The notes beneath the pieces are model-generated. The model did not search any database, was not told the DNA's origin, and saw nothing but the letters and a program-made list of their open reading frames with translations. The position numbers and the translations under genes are program-made. A DNA stretch of 64,000 bases, taken from Tepidicaulis sp002389665. GTDB lineage: Bacteria; Pseudomonadota; Alphaproteobacteria; Parvibaculales; Parvibaculaceae. Shown here one piece after another: positions 1-9,024 of the stretch (positions within the stretch are counted from its first letter, which is position 1; the number at the start of each line of letters is the position of its first letter). The stretch is taken from the NCBI RefSeq assembly GCF_965222285.1, contig NZ_OZ244942.1, forward strand, positions 2,728,001-2,792,000. Direction: 5' to 3'.

Positions 1-1
1 C

Positions 2-370
2 ATCGTTTCCATGAGCGATGATCCGGCAACGATCGAGAAGGTCATGGCGGCAGGCGCCGACGGCTTTATCGGCAAGGCGGTGCTGCCCGGGGAAATCGGC
101 GAGGCGATCAAAGCCATTCAGGAAGGTGAGATCATCGTCAAACGGGTTTCCGACGGCCCGGCGCAGCGCGAGGACCCGTTTGCCCATTTGCCGCCCCGCC
201 AGCTCGAAGTGCTGCGCTTCATCGCGCAAGGCAAGTCCAACAAGGAAATCGCCCGCGAGCTCGACATTTCTCCCTTTACGGTCAGGGTGCATGTCTCCGC
301 GCTTTTGCGCGCGCTCAACGTCTCCTCCCGCGCGGCGGCAGCCGCTCTCGCCGCCGAAGCAGGTTATTAA
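2..370 (+). CDS. LuxR/NarL-type response regulator (C-terminal part)
   Basis: The gene enters from outside the window; the frame is open from base 2. What is visible is the end of a receiver domain (IVSMSDDP, then AGADGFIGKA with the conserved Lys) followed by a LuxR-type helix-turn-helix (LPPRQLEVLRFIAQGKSNKEI, then SPFTVRVHVSALLRAL). Such proteins are DNA-binding output regulators phosphorylated by a partner kinase. The phosphoacceptor Asp lies outside the window. The stop codon is 5 bp from the stop of the convergent hybrid histidine kinase, a common arrangement for cognate pairs, so I infer that these two work together. The target genes are unknown. Confidence 0.9.
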   Translation: MVSMSDDPATIEKVMAAGADGFIGKAVLPGEIGEAIKAIQEGEIIVKRVSDGPAQREDPFAHLPPRQLEVLRFIAQGKSNKEIARELDISPFTVRVHVSALLRALNVSSRAAAAALAAEAGY

Positions 371-375
371 GCGCG

Positions 376-2175
376 CTATTGGGCGGCCGTGCGGCCCGCC
401 TCCATCATCAGCTTTTGCGCCGTGATCGTGGAGCGCAGCTGCGCCGGGCGCACGGGTTTGGCAAGCACCGGCACCGCGTCATCGCCAAGCTGCTTGCGCA
501 CTTCTTCCTCGCCGTGGCCGGTGATGATGACGGCGGGAATATCCGCCCCTTCCAAAGCGCGGATATCTTTCAGGCACTGCGCCGCCGTATAACCGCCGCC
601 AAGATCGAAATCCGTCACGATCAGATCACAGCCGGTTTTCTCCTCCGGCAGGCGCGAGGCTTCCGACACCACGCAGCCCCATTTTGCAAGCAGCATGGCG
701 GTTGCCGCGAGCACGCTTTCATCATCATCGATCAGCAGGATATGAAGCCCGCGCAAAGGATGCGCCGGCAAAGCCGGGCCCTGGCGCGGCCCGGCGCCGC
801 GCGCACCGGCCAGGGCGAGCCCGTCGATCATGACGCGTGTGCCCTGCCCGCGCACGGAACGCACCTTCACCTCGAGCCCTTGCAGCGCGGCAAGGCGGCG
901 GACGATGGAAAGCCCGAGCCCCAGCCCTTCCTGCGCCCGCTGGGCCGGCTCGTCGACGCGGTAGAACTCATCGAAAATCTTGCCGACATCCGCCTGAGGA
1001 ATGCCGGGGCCCTGATCGCAGATTTCAACGCTCAAGCGGCCGCCCCGCCGCCGGCACCCGATCAGCACCTTGCTGCCGGGTGCATATTTGATCGCGTTGG
1101 AAACGATATTCTGCGCCATCGTGGCGAGCAGCGCGGGGTCCGCGCTAACCCAAAGATCGCAGGGCACACGGGTAAGGCGGATGCCGGCGTGACCGGCAAG
1201 CTGCGCATTCTGCCGGACGACATCTTCCAGAATCTCGCCGATCGCGACGGGAACAAGTTTCGCCTCCACCTTGCCGACATCGAGCGCGGCAATATCGAGA
1301 AGCGAACGGAAAAGCCCTGAAACACTGTGCAGCGAGCGGTCGATATTATCGACCATTTGCTGTTCTTCCGCGCCGAGCCCGGCATCGCGCAGGCAGGCGG
1401 TGAAAAGACTGATCGCGTGAATGGGTTGGCGCAAATCATGGCTTGCCTGCGCCAGGAAGCGGGATTTCGAGAGGTTCGCCTCTTCCGCATCCCGGCGCGC
1501 AAGGTCAAGCTCGCGGGTGATTTCCGTCATCTCCACCAATTGCCTATCAAGACGGCGGGTCAGTTCCACATTGGAAAACAGAAAATCATTCATCCGCACG
1601 GAAAGGATCGTCAGGATCAGCGCATAGAGCATGATGAGCGAAGCATTGACGGCGGAAGGCGGAAAATTGGCATGCATGAAATGCGCGCCCGCCAGAAGCG
1701 GGATGGAGGTCCACAGGCTGATGAAACAGGAGCGCAGCATCGCATGCTGGGAGGAGACGGCGCCGAGCGCCGTGCCGCCCAGCGCCAGCGTATAAATGAG
1801 CAGCACCTGAAAAGAGCCTTGCGCGGCGCCGAAGGCCCCGCCGCCCCAGAAAAGTCCGACCAGCGCCGTGAACGCGCTATGGGCCCAGCCCGCTTTCAGC
1901 GCCGAGGGCAGAGGCACCGGCTGGCGGCTGACATAGACCCGGCAGAGCGCGGCAAGACTTGCGGAAAGCACCGCCATGCCCGCGCCCCAGAACAGCACCC
2001 AGGGCGCATAATCGAAACTATACGCCAGAAAGAAGCTCGTCAGCGCGATGACGCCCATATGCACGACCCAGCCCTGGAAGCCGAGATCGAAGAGATAATC
2101 GAGCTGCCATTTCTCGACCGAGGCAATACGCCGGCGCGCCTCGCGCAGCCGGTCTTTCGTGCTTTGTGCGCTCAC
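376..2175 (-). CDS. Hybrid sensor histidine kinase with C-terminal receiver
   Basis: Membrane kinase of about 599 residues. The N-terminal 200 residues hold about six hydrophobic segments, then a coiled coil leads to the dimerisation helix with the H-box ASHDLRQPIHA (His near 246). The ATPase domain has the N-box NIVSNAIKYAP, a DQGPGIP box and GLGLGLSIV. A receiver follows (ILLIDDDES, phosphoacceptor in IVTDFDLGG). The SHDLRQP H-box is typical of kinases that work with LuxR-type regulators, as the convergent neighbour is. I chose the GTG at 2175 (VSAQSTKD), preceded by a purine-rich GGGGATGAG; an upstream TTG at 2229 would add 18 residues that look non-native. No periplasmic sensor domain is evident, so the signal may be membrane-borne. 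Confidence 0.88.
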   Translation of the reverse strand: MSAQSTKDRLREARRRIASVEKWQLDYLFDLGFQGWVVHMGVIALTSFFLAYSFDYAPWVLFWGAGMAVLSASLAALCRVYVSRQPVPLPSALKAGWAHSAFTALVGLFWGGGAFGAAQGSFQVLLIYTLALGGTALGAVSSQHAMLRSCFISLWTSIPLLAGAHFMHANFPPSAVNASLIMLYALILTILSVRMNDFLFSNVELTRRLDRQLVEMTEITRELDLARRDAEEANLSKSRFLAQASHDLRQPIHAISLFTACLRDAGLGAEEQQMVDNIDRSLHSVSGLFRSLLDIAALDVGKVEAKLVPVAIGEILEDVVRQNAQLAGHAGIRLTRVPCDLWVSADPALLATMAQNIVSNAIKYAPGSKVLIGCRRRGGRLSVEICDQGPGIPQADVGKIFDEFYRVDEPAQRAQEGLGLGLSIVRRLAALQGLEVKVRSVRGQGTRVMIDGLALAGARGAGPRQGPALPAHPLRGLHILLIDDDESVLAATAMLLAKWGCVVSEASRLPEEKTGCDLIVTDFDLGGGYTAAQCLKDIRALEGADIPAVIITGHGEEEVRKQLGDDAVPVLAKPVRPAQLRSTITAQKLMMEAGRTAAQ

Positions 2176-2276
2176 GTTCTCATCCCCAAAACGTGCCTCA
2201 AGTCTGCCTGCGGCAAGGCCGGGGCTCAAGAAACATTCGCCCGCATCGTTAAGGCGCGTTTGACCTGCAGGCGCTG

Positions 2277-2771
2277 CTAGGGAGAAAGACAGGCTTTGAG
2301 ATTGCCGATCGCCTCATCCGCACCGTCGAGCGAGAAGCGCGCCGCCACGTTCCCGCGGTAAATCACCTGAAGCTGCTTCCCCTGCCGCATTTTTTCCACG
2401 TAAAATACAGGCGGCATGGCACTGCTGAGGCAGCCATGTTCGCCGCCGAAACATTCAAAGCTCTGATCGAAAAGCGCCTCATCCACCGCAAGCTGCATGA
2501 GAAGGGGACCGGCAGGTTCCGGCGGGGCTTCACTTTGCACAGGATCGGGGAAAAGCCCGAAAGCCGGCCCGCCGCCATTGCCGCATTCCACCTCGAACCG
2601 CTGGCCCGATTCGTTTTGCGTATAGGCGACACCTTCAAGGCCGGGGCGCGACTCATAGATCCAGGCGCCGCTCTCAACGACACGCGCTTCTTCAGGCACG
2701 CAGGCAAAAAGCCCGCCGATTGCCAGCAGGAGGAAACCCCGCAAAACCGCCTTACCCGTCACTCTCATCAT
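2277..2771 (-). CDS. Putative lipoprotein, unknown function
   Basis: A secreted protein of about 164 residues. After MMRVTGKAV comes a hydrophobic stretch ending in GGLFACVPEE, which fits a relaxed lipobox with Cys as lipidation site. The mature part has two further Cys pairs (ECGNGG; ECFGGEHGCL), suggesting disulfides in the periplasm. I recognise no domain. Two adjacent ATGs at 2771/2768 are the likely start; an ATG at 2780 is also possible, and no clear ribosome binding site separates them. It is transcribed away from the next gene. Confidence 0.65.
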   Translation of the reverse strand: MMRVTGKAVLRGFLLLAIGGLFACVPEEARVVESGAWIYESRPGLEGVAYTQNESGQRFEVECGNGGGPAFGLFPDPVQSEAPPEPAGPLLMQLAVDEALFDQSFECFGGEHGCLSSAMPPVFYVEKMRQGKQLQVIYRGNVAARFSLDGADEAIGNLKACLSP

Positions 2772-2780
2772 CGCACCCAT

Positions 2781-3109
2781 CGCCGCACCGGCCTTTCAGC
2801 GCAAGCTTGCCCGGGAGGGCGCACAAAGGCGATTACGCCAAATGTGCTAGTCGCCCGGCGGGAGGTGCCAAGCGCGGCGCATAGGACAAAAACACCCCTC
2901 AAACCGGCCTAGGAGGCCCCTGAAAAACCCTACTTTTTCGCGGTTTTTTGCAGATGCTCCTTATTGATTTGCAGATGATCCGGGAGCGCGCCCGCTCAAT
3001 TGATTACTTCTCCCACCCCGCCCAATCTCCTTCCCGTCGACGGATGCAGCAATCCCTTCAGGTCCTGCCGATCCGACAGACATGAAACGAACCGGGAAAG
3101 GAACTCTCC
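2781..3109. other. Intergenic region between divergent genes
   Basis: About 330 bp between a leftward lipoprotein gene and the rightward DUF4142-like gene. It must hold both promoters. I see no tRNA, strong terminator or convincing coding frame. A T-rich patch (CTACTTTTTCGCGGTTTTTTGC, 2929-2950, not a clean hairpin) and AAAGGAAC just before the GTG at 3110 are the only notable elements. Confidence 0.5.
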
Positions 3110-3637
3110 GTGATCAACAAGAAAACCTGTGCGGCCGCCCTCGTGGCCTTCGCCTTCTCCATGCCGGCTGTTGCCGAAGAGCCGATGAACGATCTGGAAA
3201 TCGCACACACCGCCTATACGGCCGGTCAGATCGACATTCGCTATGCGCATCTGGCGCTGGCCCTCTCGCAGAACGAAGACGTGCGCGCCTTCGCCGCCAC
3301 GATGGTCCGCGACCACACAGCTGTGAACGACGCTGCCGGCGCGCTCATCACCGAGCTCAATGTCACGCCGCAGGATAACGCCCTCAGCCAAGCACTGGTG
3401 AAAGGCGCTGGCGAGAAAGTCGAAGAGCTGACCGGCCTGCGCGGCAAAGCCTTCGACTGTGCTTACGCAACGAACGAGCTCGGCTACCACCAGGTCGTCA
3501 ACCAGACCGTGGAAGGCAAGTTCATTCCGAACACCACCGTCGAGCCGCTCAAAGAGCTGCTGACGGACGCGCTTGCCACGTTCAAACAGCATGAAAAACA
3601 TGCTGAAAACATGGTCAGTGGCCTGAAGTGCTCGTAA
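3110..3637 (+). CDS. Secreted DUF4142-like (ferritin-like helical) protein
   Basis: Protein of 175 residues with a signal peptide (MINKKTCAAALVAFAFSMPAVAEE). The rest is helical and resembles DUF4142: a long helix with AHTAYTAGQIDIRYAHLAL, the motif FAATMVRDHTAVND, and a C-terminal helix with FKQHEKHAENM. Members are periplasmic four-helix bundles of unclear function. The start is GTG with AAAGGAAC 6 bp upstream. The stop overlaps the start of the cupredoxin gene by 10 bp, so the two are probably co-translated. A periplasmic redox or metal role is possible but not shown. Confidence 0.8.
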   Translation: MINKKTCAAALVAFAFSMPAVAEEPMNDLEIAHTAYTAGQIDIRYAHLALALSQNEDVRAFAATMVRDHTAVNDAAGALITELNVTPQDNALSQALVKGAGEKVEELTGLRGKAFDCAYATNELGYHQVVNQTVEGKFIPNTTVEPLKELLTDALATFKQHEKHAENMVSGLKCS

Positions 3638-3984
3638 AGCGCACATATTCCCGCAGGCAGGCCGGCGCCCTTCTGGGTGCCGGCTTCGCCGCGCTTTTCC
3701 TCTCCGGCACGCCGTGCGCCAGCGAGACGCCGCGCAGCCATAAGGTCGATATAAGGAAGTTCAAATTCGCGCCTGCCGCGCTGACCATCAAAGCCGGCGA
3801 CAGCGTGGAATGGACCAACCACGATATCGCCCCCCACACCGCCACCCATGAGGAAGGCGGCTGGGACACGGGCACGCTCTCCCGCGGCCAAAGCGCCGTC
3901 CTCACTTTTGAGACGCCCGGCACCTACAGCTATTTCTGCGCCTTCCACCCGCAAATGACGGCAACGCTTACCGTCGAGGCGTGA
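3628..3984 (+). CDS. Tat-exported cupredoxin (amicyanin/pseudoazurin-like)
   Basis: A small type 1 blue-copper protein of 118 residues. The N-terminus YSRRQAGALLGAGFAALFL is a twin-arginine signal. The mature part has the cupredoxin order: FKFAPAALTIKAGDSVEWTN, the first ligand His in APHTAT, then the loop YFCAFHPQM supplying Cys, His and Met. Such proteins carry electrons in the periplasm. It starts with GTG inside the end of the upstream DUF4142-like gene, implying translational coupling. Its electron donor and acceptor are not evident nearby. Confidence 0.88.
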   Translation: MLVKRTYSRRQAGALLGAGFAALFLSGTPCASETPRSHKVDIRKFKFAPAALTIKAGDSVEWTNHDIAPHTATHEEGGWDTGTLSRGQSAVLTFETPGTYSYFCAFHPQMTATLTVEA

Positions 3985-3995
3985 GAACGTTCCGG

Positions 3996-4919
3996 TTAGA
4001 GACCGGAAACGCTCATGTTTCCGTCTTCTATGAAACGGGAAACAGGTTTTTGGTAAGATGCCCGCAAAGAAATTTCTCGGTTCAGTTCTATCGTCAGCTT
4101 ACCGCCCGGCCTCCGATAGTTTTGGATAAGCTGTTGAATGGAAACGTTTTCCAGAGCCGGCGCTCCATAGGGCACCTTCTCCTCACCATACAATTGCCGT
4201 TCATAGGCAGCAATCTCGCCCAACACCCTAAAAGCGCCGAGATCTTCCAGGGAAACCTCCCCTTGCGAAAGTTGAAGCGAGTTCAATTGTTGTTCTAGAA
4301 GTAAACCCAAAGCGAATAGTTGACCCAGCGTTACTCCGGCTGATGCCTCATCGCCTGCTCCTGTCAGAACACCTGCAAGCCCTCCTTGAAGACCGGAGTC
4401 GATTCCTTTCAAATCGCTTTCCGCTGCAATAACGGCAATATCGTCGACACGGATCTCCGTTTCAAAATGCAGCAGCCCTTCCTCTTCATCGAAGGAATGG
4501 TAGAGCTCGAACGTACCGGAGAAAGTTTCCTCTCCCGTACTGGCCTGCAGAGTGTTTATTTCTGCAGAAGAAAACCCGAGTAACGAAAGTACGTTCGGAC
4601 CAAAACTGACACCGCTTGCTCGTATGTGGGCTTCGACCGGCACACCCTCATGGAGCTCCACCAAGGACACACGCAGTTCATCTATTTTGGAGAGGTTCAA
4701 GAAACGCGCATATTCTGACGTCGCGCGCACCTGTTTCAAGGTCAGGCTGCGGCTCAAAGCCCCGACAGAAACCTTCTCATACTCAATGTGATCCTTGAGA
4801 AAGCTACTTTGTATCTGTTGGTCAACTTTTTTGGAGAGACCGCTTTCAACATACGAAAGCCCACCCCAACCTATTACACCGGCCGCGAAGACAGCGCCTA
4901 TAATATAAAGTTTCCGCAT
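3996..4919 (-). CDS. Hypothetical membrane-anchored protein, YdgA/DUF945-like
   Basis: Protein of 307 residues with one N-terminal hydrophobic anchor (LYIIGAVFAAGVIGWGGL) and a long extracytoplasmic part. The layout, a short anchor then a repetitive beta-rich body (VSVGALSRSLTLKQVRAT and similar), weakly recalls the DUF945/YdgA family; I cannot confirm this by eye. It is the last of three leftward genes with the 597-residue secreted protein and the SH3 lipoprotein. Base composition is visibly lower in GC than its neighbours, so the set may have been acquired. Confidence 0.6.
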   Translation of the reverse strand: MRKLYIIGAVFAAGVIGWGGLSYVESGLSKKVDQQIQSSFLKDHIEYEKVSVGALSRSLTLKQVRATSEYARFLNLSKIDELRVSLVELHEGVPVEAHIRASGVSFGPNVLSLLGFSSAEINTLQASTGEETFSGTFELYHSFDEEEGLLHFETEIRVDDIAVIAAESDLKGIDSGLQGGLAGVLTGAGDEASAGVTLGQLFALGLLLEQQLNSLQLSQGEVSLEDLGAFRVLGEIAAYERQLYGEEKVPYGAPALENVSIQQLIQNYRRPGGKLTIELNREISLRASYQKPVSRFIEDGNMSVSGL

Positions 4920-4938
4920 TGCTTTTGCCCATTCTCGC

Positions 4939-6732
4939 TCAGCGCGGCGTTTTTCCCGCTATTTTGCCATATACAGATTGAAGAATATCACTCGATATGC
5001 GCTGAACGTCCGGCACTTGAAACCCTGCGTCTGTGTCAGGTGTCTTTTGCGTATCCCGGTCATCGCCAACCCTACTTGCCAGTATCCGCACAAAACGTTC
5101 TTTCATTCTCTCATCTTCGAAATGTGGCGGCGCCGCGAACTCGCTCACCCACTTTTCATAAAGCCAATCCAATTCATCAAACTCCGCGCAAGCATCCTTC
5201 GCGCAAGGATAGGCAAATGATGCCCGTAGCAAAGCAGTCCCACGGGGCCCATTCGTCAGAAGTTCGGGACGGCCTTGCACGAAGTACCATTTATCACGCT
5301 CAAACGTGGTTTTCGTGGGCGAAGCATCCAAAACAACGCGGCTTGGCCAACGCGCAGCTGTATAATCACTCTCTGGGGCACCCGCTTGCAGCAATACCCC
5401 GAACGAAGCGTCTGTATTCCGGCCGGCACTCGCCGGCACCGGATGTACTGGCCGGTTGTTACTGGAGTCAAAAACACGCGCAAGACGATAAAAGCGATCG
5501 GGCTGCCTCACGAACTCCCTCAAACGAGCGTTGATCTCCTGAGCTTTCTCGGAAACCTGTGCCGAGAAGTTACGGAACTGGTATTCGGCCGCTGCCACCC
5601 GTTGCAGCTCTTCAATCTCGAGCGCTGACAACTCATAAATGAGCATTTCCCTTTTTCTGTCCCAGAAGGTCAGACGTGAAAGCGTTACGTCCAGGACAGG
5701 TACATCCAATCGGCCTTTGCCAACCTTCTTCGCTTTGCCAATCGGCGAAAACTCGATATCGACAAGCACGTTTCTGGGGTAACCAGTTTTCTTGATGAGC
5801 TGCTCTGCAGTCTTGGGAGAAATTGGCAACGCAGAGAGAATTGCGTGCTCCCCAAGATTGATTTGCAACTCGGGCTGGCCATGCCTCGGAAAAATATATG
5901 CCCCGTAGCACGAGCGTGAGTACCGCAATGCAAGCTTCTGCGCGCCGAATGGAGCAATCGGCAACACCTCGGAAGAAAAGTCGTATTGGTCGTATTTGAG
6001 CATCAGAGGAAAGATGTATTGCGCACCTAACCGCTCGCTTTTCCCTTCCTGAATCTTGCGAAGTTCCGGCAGCCAGTGATCCCGCAGCCGTTTCCTGTCG
6101 AATTCGTTATTGACGTTTCCGTAGGCCTTACAATCATAGATATAAGAGGTGAGATCGACGACCTTGCTCTCGTCGAGGTCTTCTTTTCGGATGTGAGCGA
6201 CCGCGAAATCGTGCAAAGCCGGATTGCCGACCAGCCGTATCGGCTCCAGCGATGCTATGGACACCTCTTGCTGGTCGTTTTGACCATCATTCGCATCATG
6301 CCCAGTCTCGTCGTCTTTTACGTCAGATACCAGAGGCGGCGGAAGATCAGCTGCATTTGGGGGTTCTGATGCGTCCACCGCCCGCGCAACCCAACCCTGC
6401 TCTCGTTCAGCTAAAACGATATAGGCAGCCTTCGCACCGCCCTCCTCTACAATGTGAGCTTCATAGGATGTAGCTTTTTCACATTCCGCACCGATAGGCC
6501 CGCTTAACTGATTGGCTAAGCCCAACAAAGCAGCCTGGTCACCGCGCAGTAAACTGTCGTCTCTCAAGCGGATCTCCAGATTCAGCTTTTCACTGCACCA
6601 CGCCTCCCCGGTCGCAACGACATCCACGCCTCGCGAATCGGAGAACGCAATCCGCTGATCGGCAAGGAGGGGAGATGCACCAAGACTGCTGCACAGGGCA
6701 AGAACCCAAAGTGTTTTCTTACATCCGGACAT
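4939..6732 (-). CDS. Large secreted protein, unknown function
   Basis: Protein of 597 residues with a signal peptide ending SLGASPLLADQ. I recognise no catalytic motif. An acidic linker (VSDVKDDETGHDANDGQND, near residue 140) separates a small N-terminal domain with two Cys from a large C-terminal domain holding YIYDCKAYGNVNNEFDRKR, which reminds me of DUF4852-type proteins but without certainty. Start is ATG with GAGG upstream, 6 bp after the stop of the SH3 lipoprotein gene, so both are in one operon. Probably an envelope protein. Confidence 0.65.
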   Translation of the reverse strand: MSGCKKTLWVLALCSSLGASPLLADQRIAFSDSRGVDVVATGEAWCSEKLNLEIRLRDDSLLRGDQAALLGLANQLSGPIGAECEKATSYEAHIVEEGGAKAAYIVLAEREQGWVARAVDASEPPNAADLPPPLVSDVKDDETGHDANDGQNDQQEVSIASLEPIRLVGNPALHDFAVAHIRKEDLDESKVVDLTSYIYDCKAYGNVNNEFDRKRLRDHWLPELRKIQEGKSERLGAQYIFPLMLKYDQYDFSSEVLPIAPFGAQKLALRYSRSCYGAYIFPRHGQPELQINLGEHAILSALPISPKTAEQLIKKTGYPRNVLVDIEFSPIGKAKKVGKGRLDVPVLDVTLSRLTFWDRKREMLIYELSALEIEELQRVAAAEYQFRNFSAQVSEKAQEINARLREFVRQPDRFYRLARVFDSSNNRPVHPVPASAGRNTDASFGVLLQAGAPESDYTAARWPSRVVLDASPTKTTFERDKWYFVQGRPELLTNGPRGTALLRASFAYPCAKDACAEFDELDWLYEKWVSEFAAPPHFEDERMKERFVRILASRVGDDRDTQKTPDTDAGFQVPDVQRISSDILQSVYGKIAGKTPR

Positions 6733-6738
6733 TCAGCC

Positions 6739-7572
6739 TCACCCCAGCTTCCAGGCTCCATCAGGCGCCTTGCAGCTTTCGACAACCTCTTTCTCCGCAC
6801 CCAATTCATAGGAGACGTCCCGGCAAGTTACTTTCGACTGAACGACGGTTTCAGCCCGTGGAGCGGCATCAAGATCCACACCCCCGGTCATTTCCGGCTC
6901 AGCCTCGGCGACTGTTACAGTCTCGGCCGTTTCCAGCGGGCTGATGAAATCTCCGTGGACATAACCAATGGCAACACCGTTCCGTGAAACGAGATGCCAA
7001 CTACCATCTGCCGTCCGCCCGGCAACCTGAATGCGGTCGCCAGCTTGAAAACCGCCGATAACGTTATTGTCATCGAGATTCGGAGTCGCCCGCAGCCGTA
7101 GACTTGCTGTCGCGCGATAAGGCAGCCCCAGAACCTCGAAACCTGCGCCGGGTGCTGCAACTTGCGTAATGCGCTCCACTTTCAGATCACGCTCTGCGGT
7201 ACGCGTATTGGACGTTGTAATTTTTATGTTTTTTCCCGATTCCGGAGCCTGCCACACACGGCTTTCCCCATCGGGCAGGTCGCGCAACGCATCGTCCGAT
7301 GCCTGGGCTAGCGCTGTTCTGTCTGTCTGCGACAGAGATTGCGCAATAGCGCTCCCGACCAACCCACCGACGACACCGCCGATAATCGAAGCCGCCACGC
7401 GCCCGCTGCCGCTGCCAAATGCTTGGCCGATCGCCACACCGACGGCAGCGCCTCCAAGTGCACCCAAGGTCTGGTTCAGTTCACGGCTATTCTGCGCACA
7501 GCCTGCTACCGAGGCCGCCAAAACGAGGGCAATAATTCCCCTAGAGTGCGACATTGACCGATTTTTCTCCAT
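6739..7572 (-). CDS. Lipoprotein with glycine zipper and SH3-like domain
   Basis: Protein of 277 residues. A lipobox (AASVAGC) gives an outer-membrane or periplasmic lipoprotein. It is followed by a glycine zipper (LGGAAVGVAIGQAFGSG and IIGGVVGGLVGSAIAQ) of the 17-kDa antigen/OmpA-accessory kind, then a bacterial SH3 domain (LRLRATPNLDDNNVIGGF through YVHGDFISPL) that usually contacts peptidoglycan, and a Cys-containing tail (CRDVSYEL, ESCKAPDGAWKL). The ATG at 7572 is preceded by GGAAGGGA. It leads the three-gene set of envelope proteins down to 3996. The role is probably structural at the cell wall. Confidence 0.8.
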   Translation of the reverse strand: MEKNRSMSHSRGIIALVLAASVAGCAQNSRELNQTLGALGGAAVGVAIGQAFGSGSGRVAASIIGGVVGGLVGSAIAQSLSQTDRTALAQASDDALRDLPDGESRVWQAPESGKNIKITTSNTRTAERDLKVERITQVAAPGAGFEVLGLPYRATASLRLRATPNLDDNNVIGGFQAGDRIQVAGRTADGSWHLVSRNGVAIGYVHGDFISPLETAETVTVAEAEPEMTGGVDLDAAPRAETVVQSKVTCRDVSYELGAEKEVVESCKAPDGAWKLG

Positions 7573-7829
7573 ATTGATTCCCTTCCAAGCGGCCCGAACC
7601 GAATCGCGGCGTAGATGCGCAACCATTCCCTACCCCGGTTAACAACGAGGTAAAATACATGTTTCGATTTGAGGTGTTTCAAAGTTCCGTGTAGACGAAG
7701 AAAGGTGCAAATAGACATGCCAGGGAGCATGCGGGCATTAAGCAATATCCGGGTTAGTGCATCTGTCTTAATTCCCTGACGCCCGAAAGCAGGTCAAGTT
7801 TGCCTCTGAAACGATGAAAGAGGCAGTTG

Positions 7830-8405
7830 ATGAGACGGATCCTTGCCCTTGCCGCGCTCCTTGCAGCGCTCCCCTTAGCGTTCAGCGCCGCCGAGGCCTC
7901 GAACCTTTCCGGCACCTATCTGATGTTCGGCGATCTGGACGGCAAATGCGCCAATGAGAACTGGAACCGGCAGGGTTTTGCCCGCGCTTGCGCCGGCGTC
8001 AATCTGCGCGTCCAGCGATCGGGCTCAGCCTGGGTGGGCAAGGTCGTTCATGCACCGCCGCGCGGGCCCACGGGCTATCAGAACCGCGGCATGGGCTGGA
8101 TGGCGTTCAATGTGAGACCGAACATGTCCGGCCCCGCTTCATGCATGGCGGGGGGGCAGTCCGCCGCGCTGCTTTATGGCAGTGTCTTCGATCAGGTAAG
8201 CGGCATGATGAAGGCGGGGTATATTCTCGCCGTGCCGCGCAGCACCACCTACGGTGCGGGCGCCGATATGGAGATCTATTTCCTACCGGGTGTGAGCGAT
8301 CCCGTTCTGCCGGGCGGTCAGTGCAACAACCGCGCGACCTACGGCAAAGACCGCTTCACCAAACTGACACCGGATACGGGGCCGATGCCCTGGCACGGCA
8401 ACTAG
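7830..8405 (+). CDS. Secreted hypothetical protein
   Basis: Protein of 191 residues with a clear signal peptide (MRRILALAALLAALPLAFSAAEA). The mature part carries several Cys (GKCANENW, ARACAGVN, ASCMAGG, GGQCNNR), so it is likely disulfide-bonded in the periplasm or outside. I recognise no domain. Start ATG at 7830 with GAAAGAGG upstream; a TTG just before it is less likely. It ends 7 bp before the stop of a convergent secreted protein. Confidence 0.7.
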   Translation: MRRILALAALLAALPLAFSAAEASNLSGTYLMFGDLDGKCANENWNRQGFARACAGVNLRVQRSGSAWVGKVVHAPPRGPTGYQNRGMGWMAFNVRPNMSGPASCMAGGQSAALLYGSVFDQVSGMMKAGYILAVPRSTTYGAGADMEIYFLPGVSDPVLPGGQCNNRATYGKDRFTKLTPDTGPMPWHGN

Positions 8406-8412
8406 GACGGCG

Positions 8413-9015
8413 TTAGAACTCGCGCCCGCCCGCTGCCGGTTTTTTGGCGGGCGGCTGGCCGCCTTCATAGGAAATAGTGATCTCACAAGTTTGCGCCTTG
8501 TTACCGGAGGGCTTCTCGCTCCATCCGGTATCGATGGCGAATTTCTTGAAACCGTTCTCCTTGCTCCACCATTGTTTGAAGGCCGAATAGCGGGAGAAAC
8601 GGTGTTCGGTGTCGCGGTGCTCATGGCGTTTCAGAGAACCGTAGCGCGTGCCGGCCCGCTCCAAAATCTCGCCATGCTTTTGCGCGCAGCGTGCCTCTGA
8701 AATATCCCTGCGCTGCCATGACAGGCGGATGGCGCTTAGCCAGCCTTCCGTGAAATCTTCGCCCACCGCAAAATCGACAAAGACCCGGAAGGGCGTCCCG
8801 CCCACCTCCACATCACTTGCCGAATGCAAGGTCTTTTGCGACCCACGGCTTTCCTTATCCCCTTCCTCGAAAGAAAGGCCGGGCACGGCCGCCGCCTCTT
8901 CCAGCGTCATACCGAAGCGGTATGCGTCCCAGCCCGGAGGCGCCTCTTGCGCATGGGCAGGCACAGCCGCAAACACCAGGAGGGATACTGAGCAAAGCAA
9001 TGAGCGCGATGTCAT
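8413..9015 (-). CDS. Secreted hypothetical protein
   Basis: Protein of 200 residues with signal peptide MTSRSLLCSVSLLVFAAVPAHAQ. The mature part begins GWDAYRFGMTLEEAAAVPG, a pattern seen in small periplasmic proteins of unknown role in which a WdaYrFGMT stretch opens the domain. Two Cys (EARCAQKH, AQTCEITI) could pair. It lies 9 bp downstream of the DUF4424-like gene, suggesting an operon. Confidence 0.65.
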   Translation of the reverse strand: MTSRSLLCSVSLLVFAAVPAHAQEAPPGWDAYRFGMTLEEAAAVPGLSFEEGDKESRGSQKTLHSASDVEVGGTPFRVFVDFAVGEDFTEGWLSAIRLSWQRRDISEARCAQKHGEILERAGTRYGSLKRHEHRDTEHRFSRYSAFKQWWSKENGFKKFAIDTGWSEKPSGNKAQTCEITISYEGGQPPAKKPAAGGREF

Positions 9016-9024
9016 GGCAGGGTC

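Noticed and set aside
379..1320. Long open frame on the plus strand opposite the hybrid kinase
   Set aside because: It is the antisense shadow of a GC-rich gene; the minus-strand frame has full kinase motifs and this one has none.
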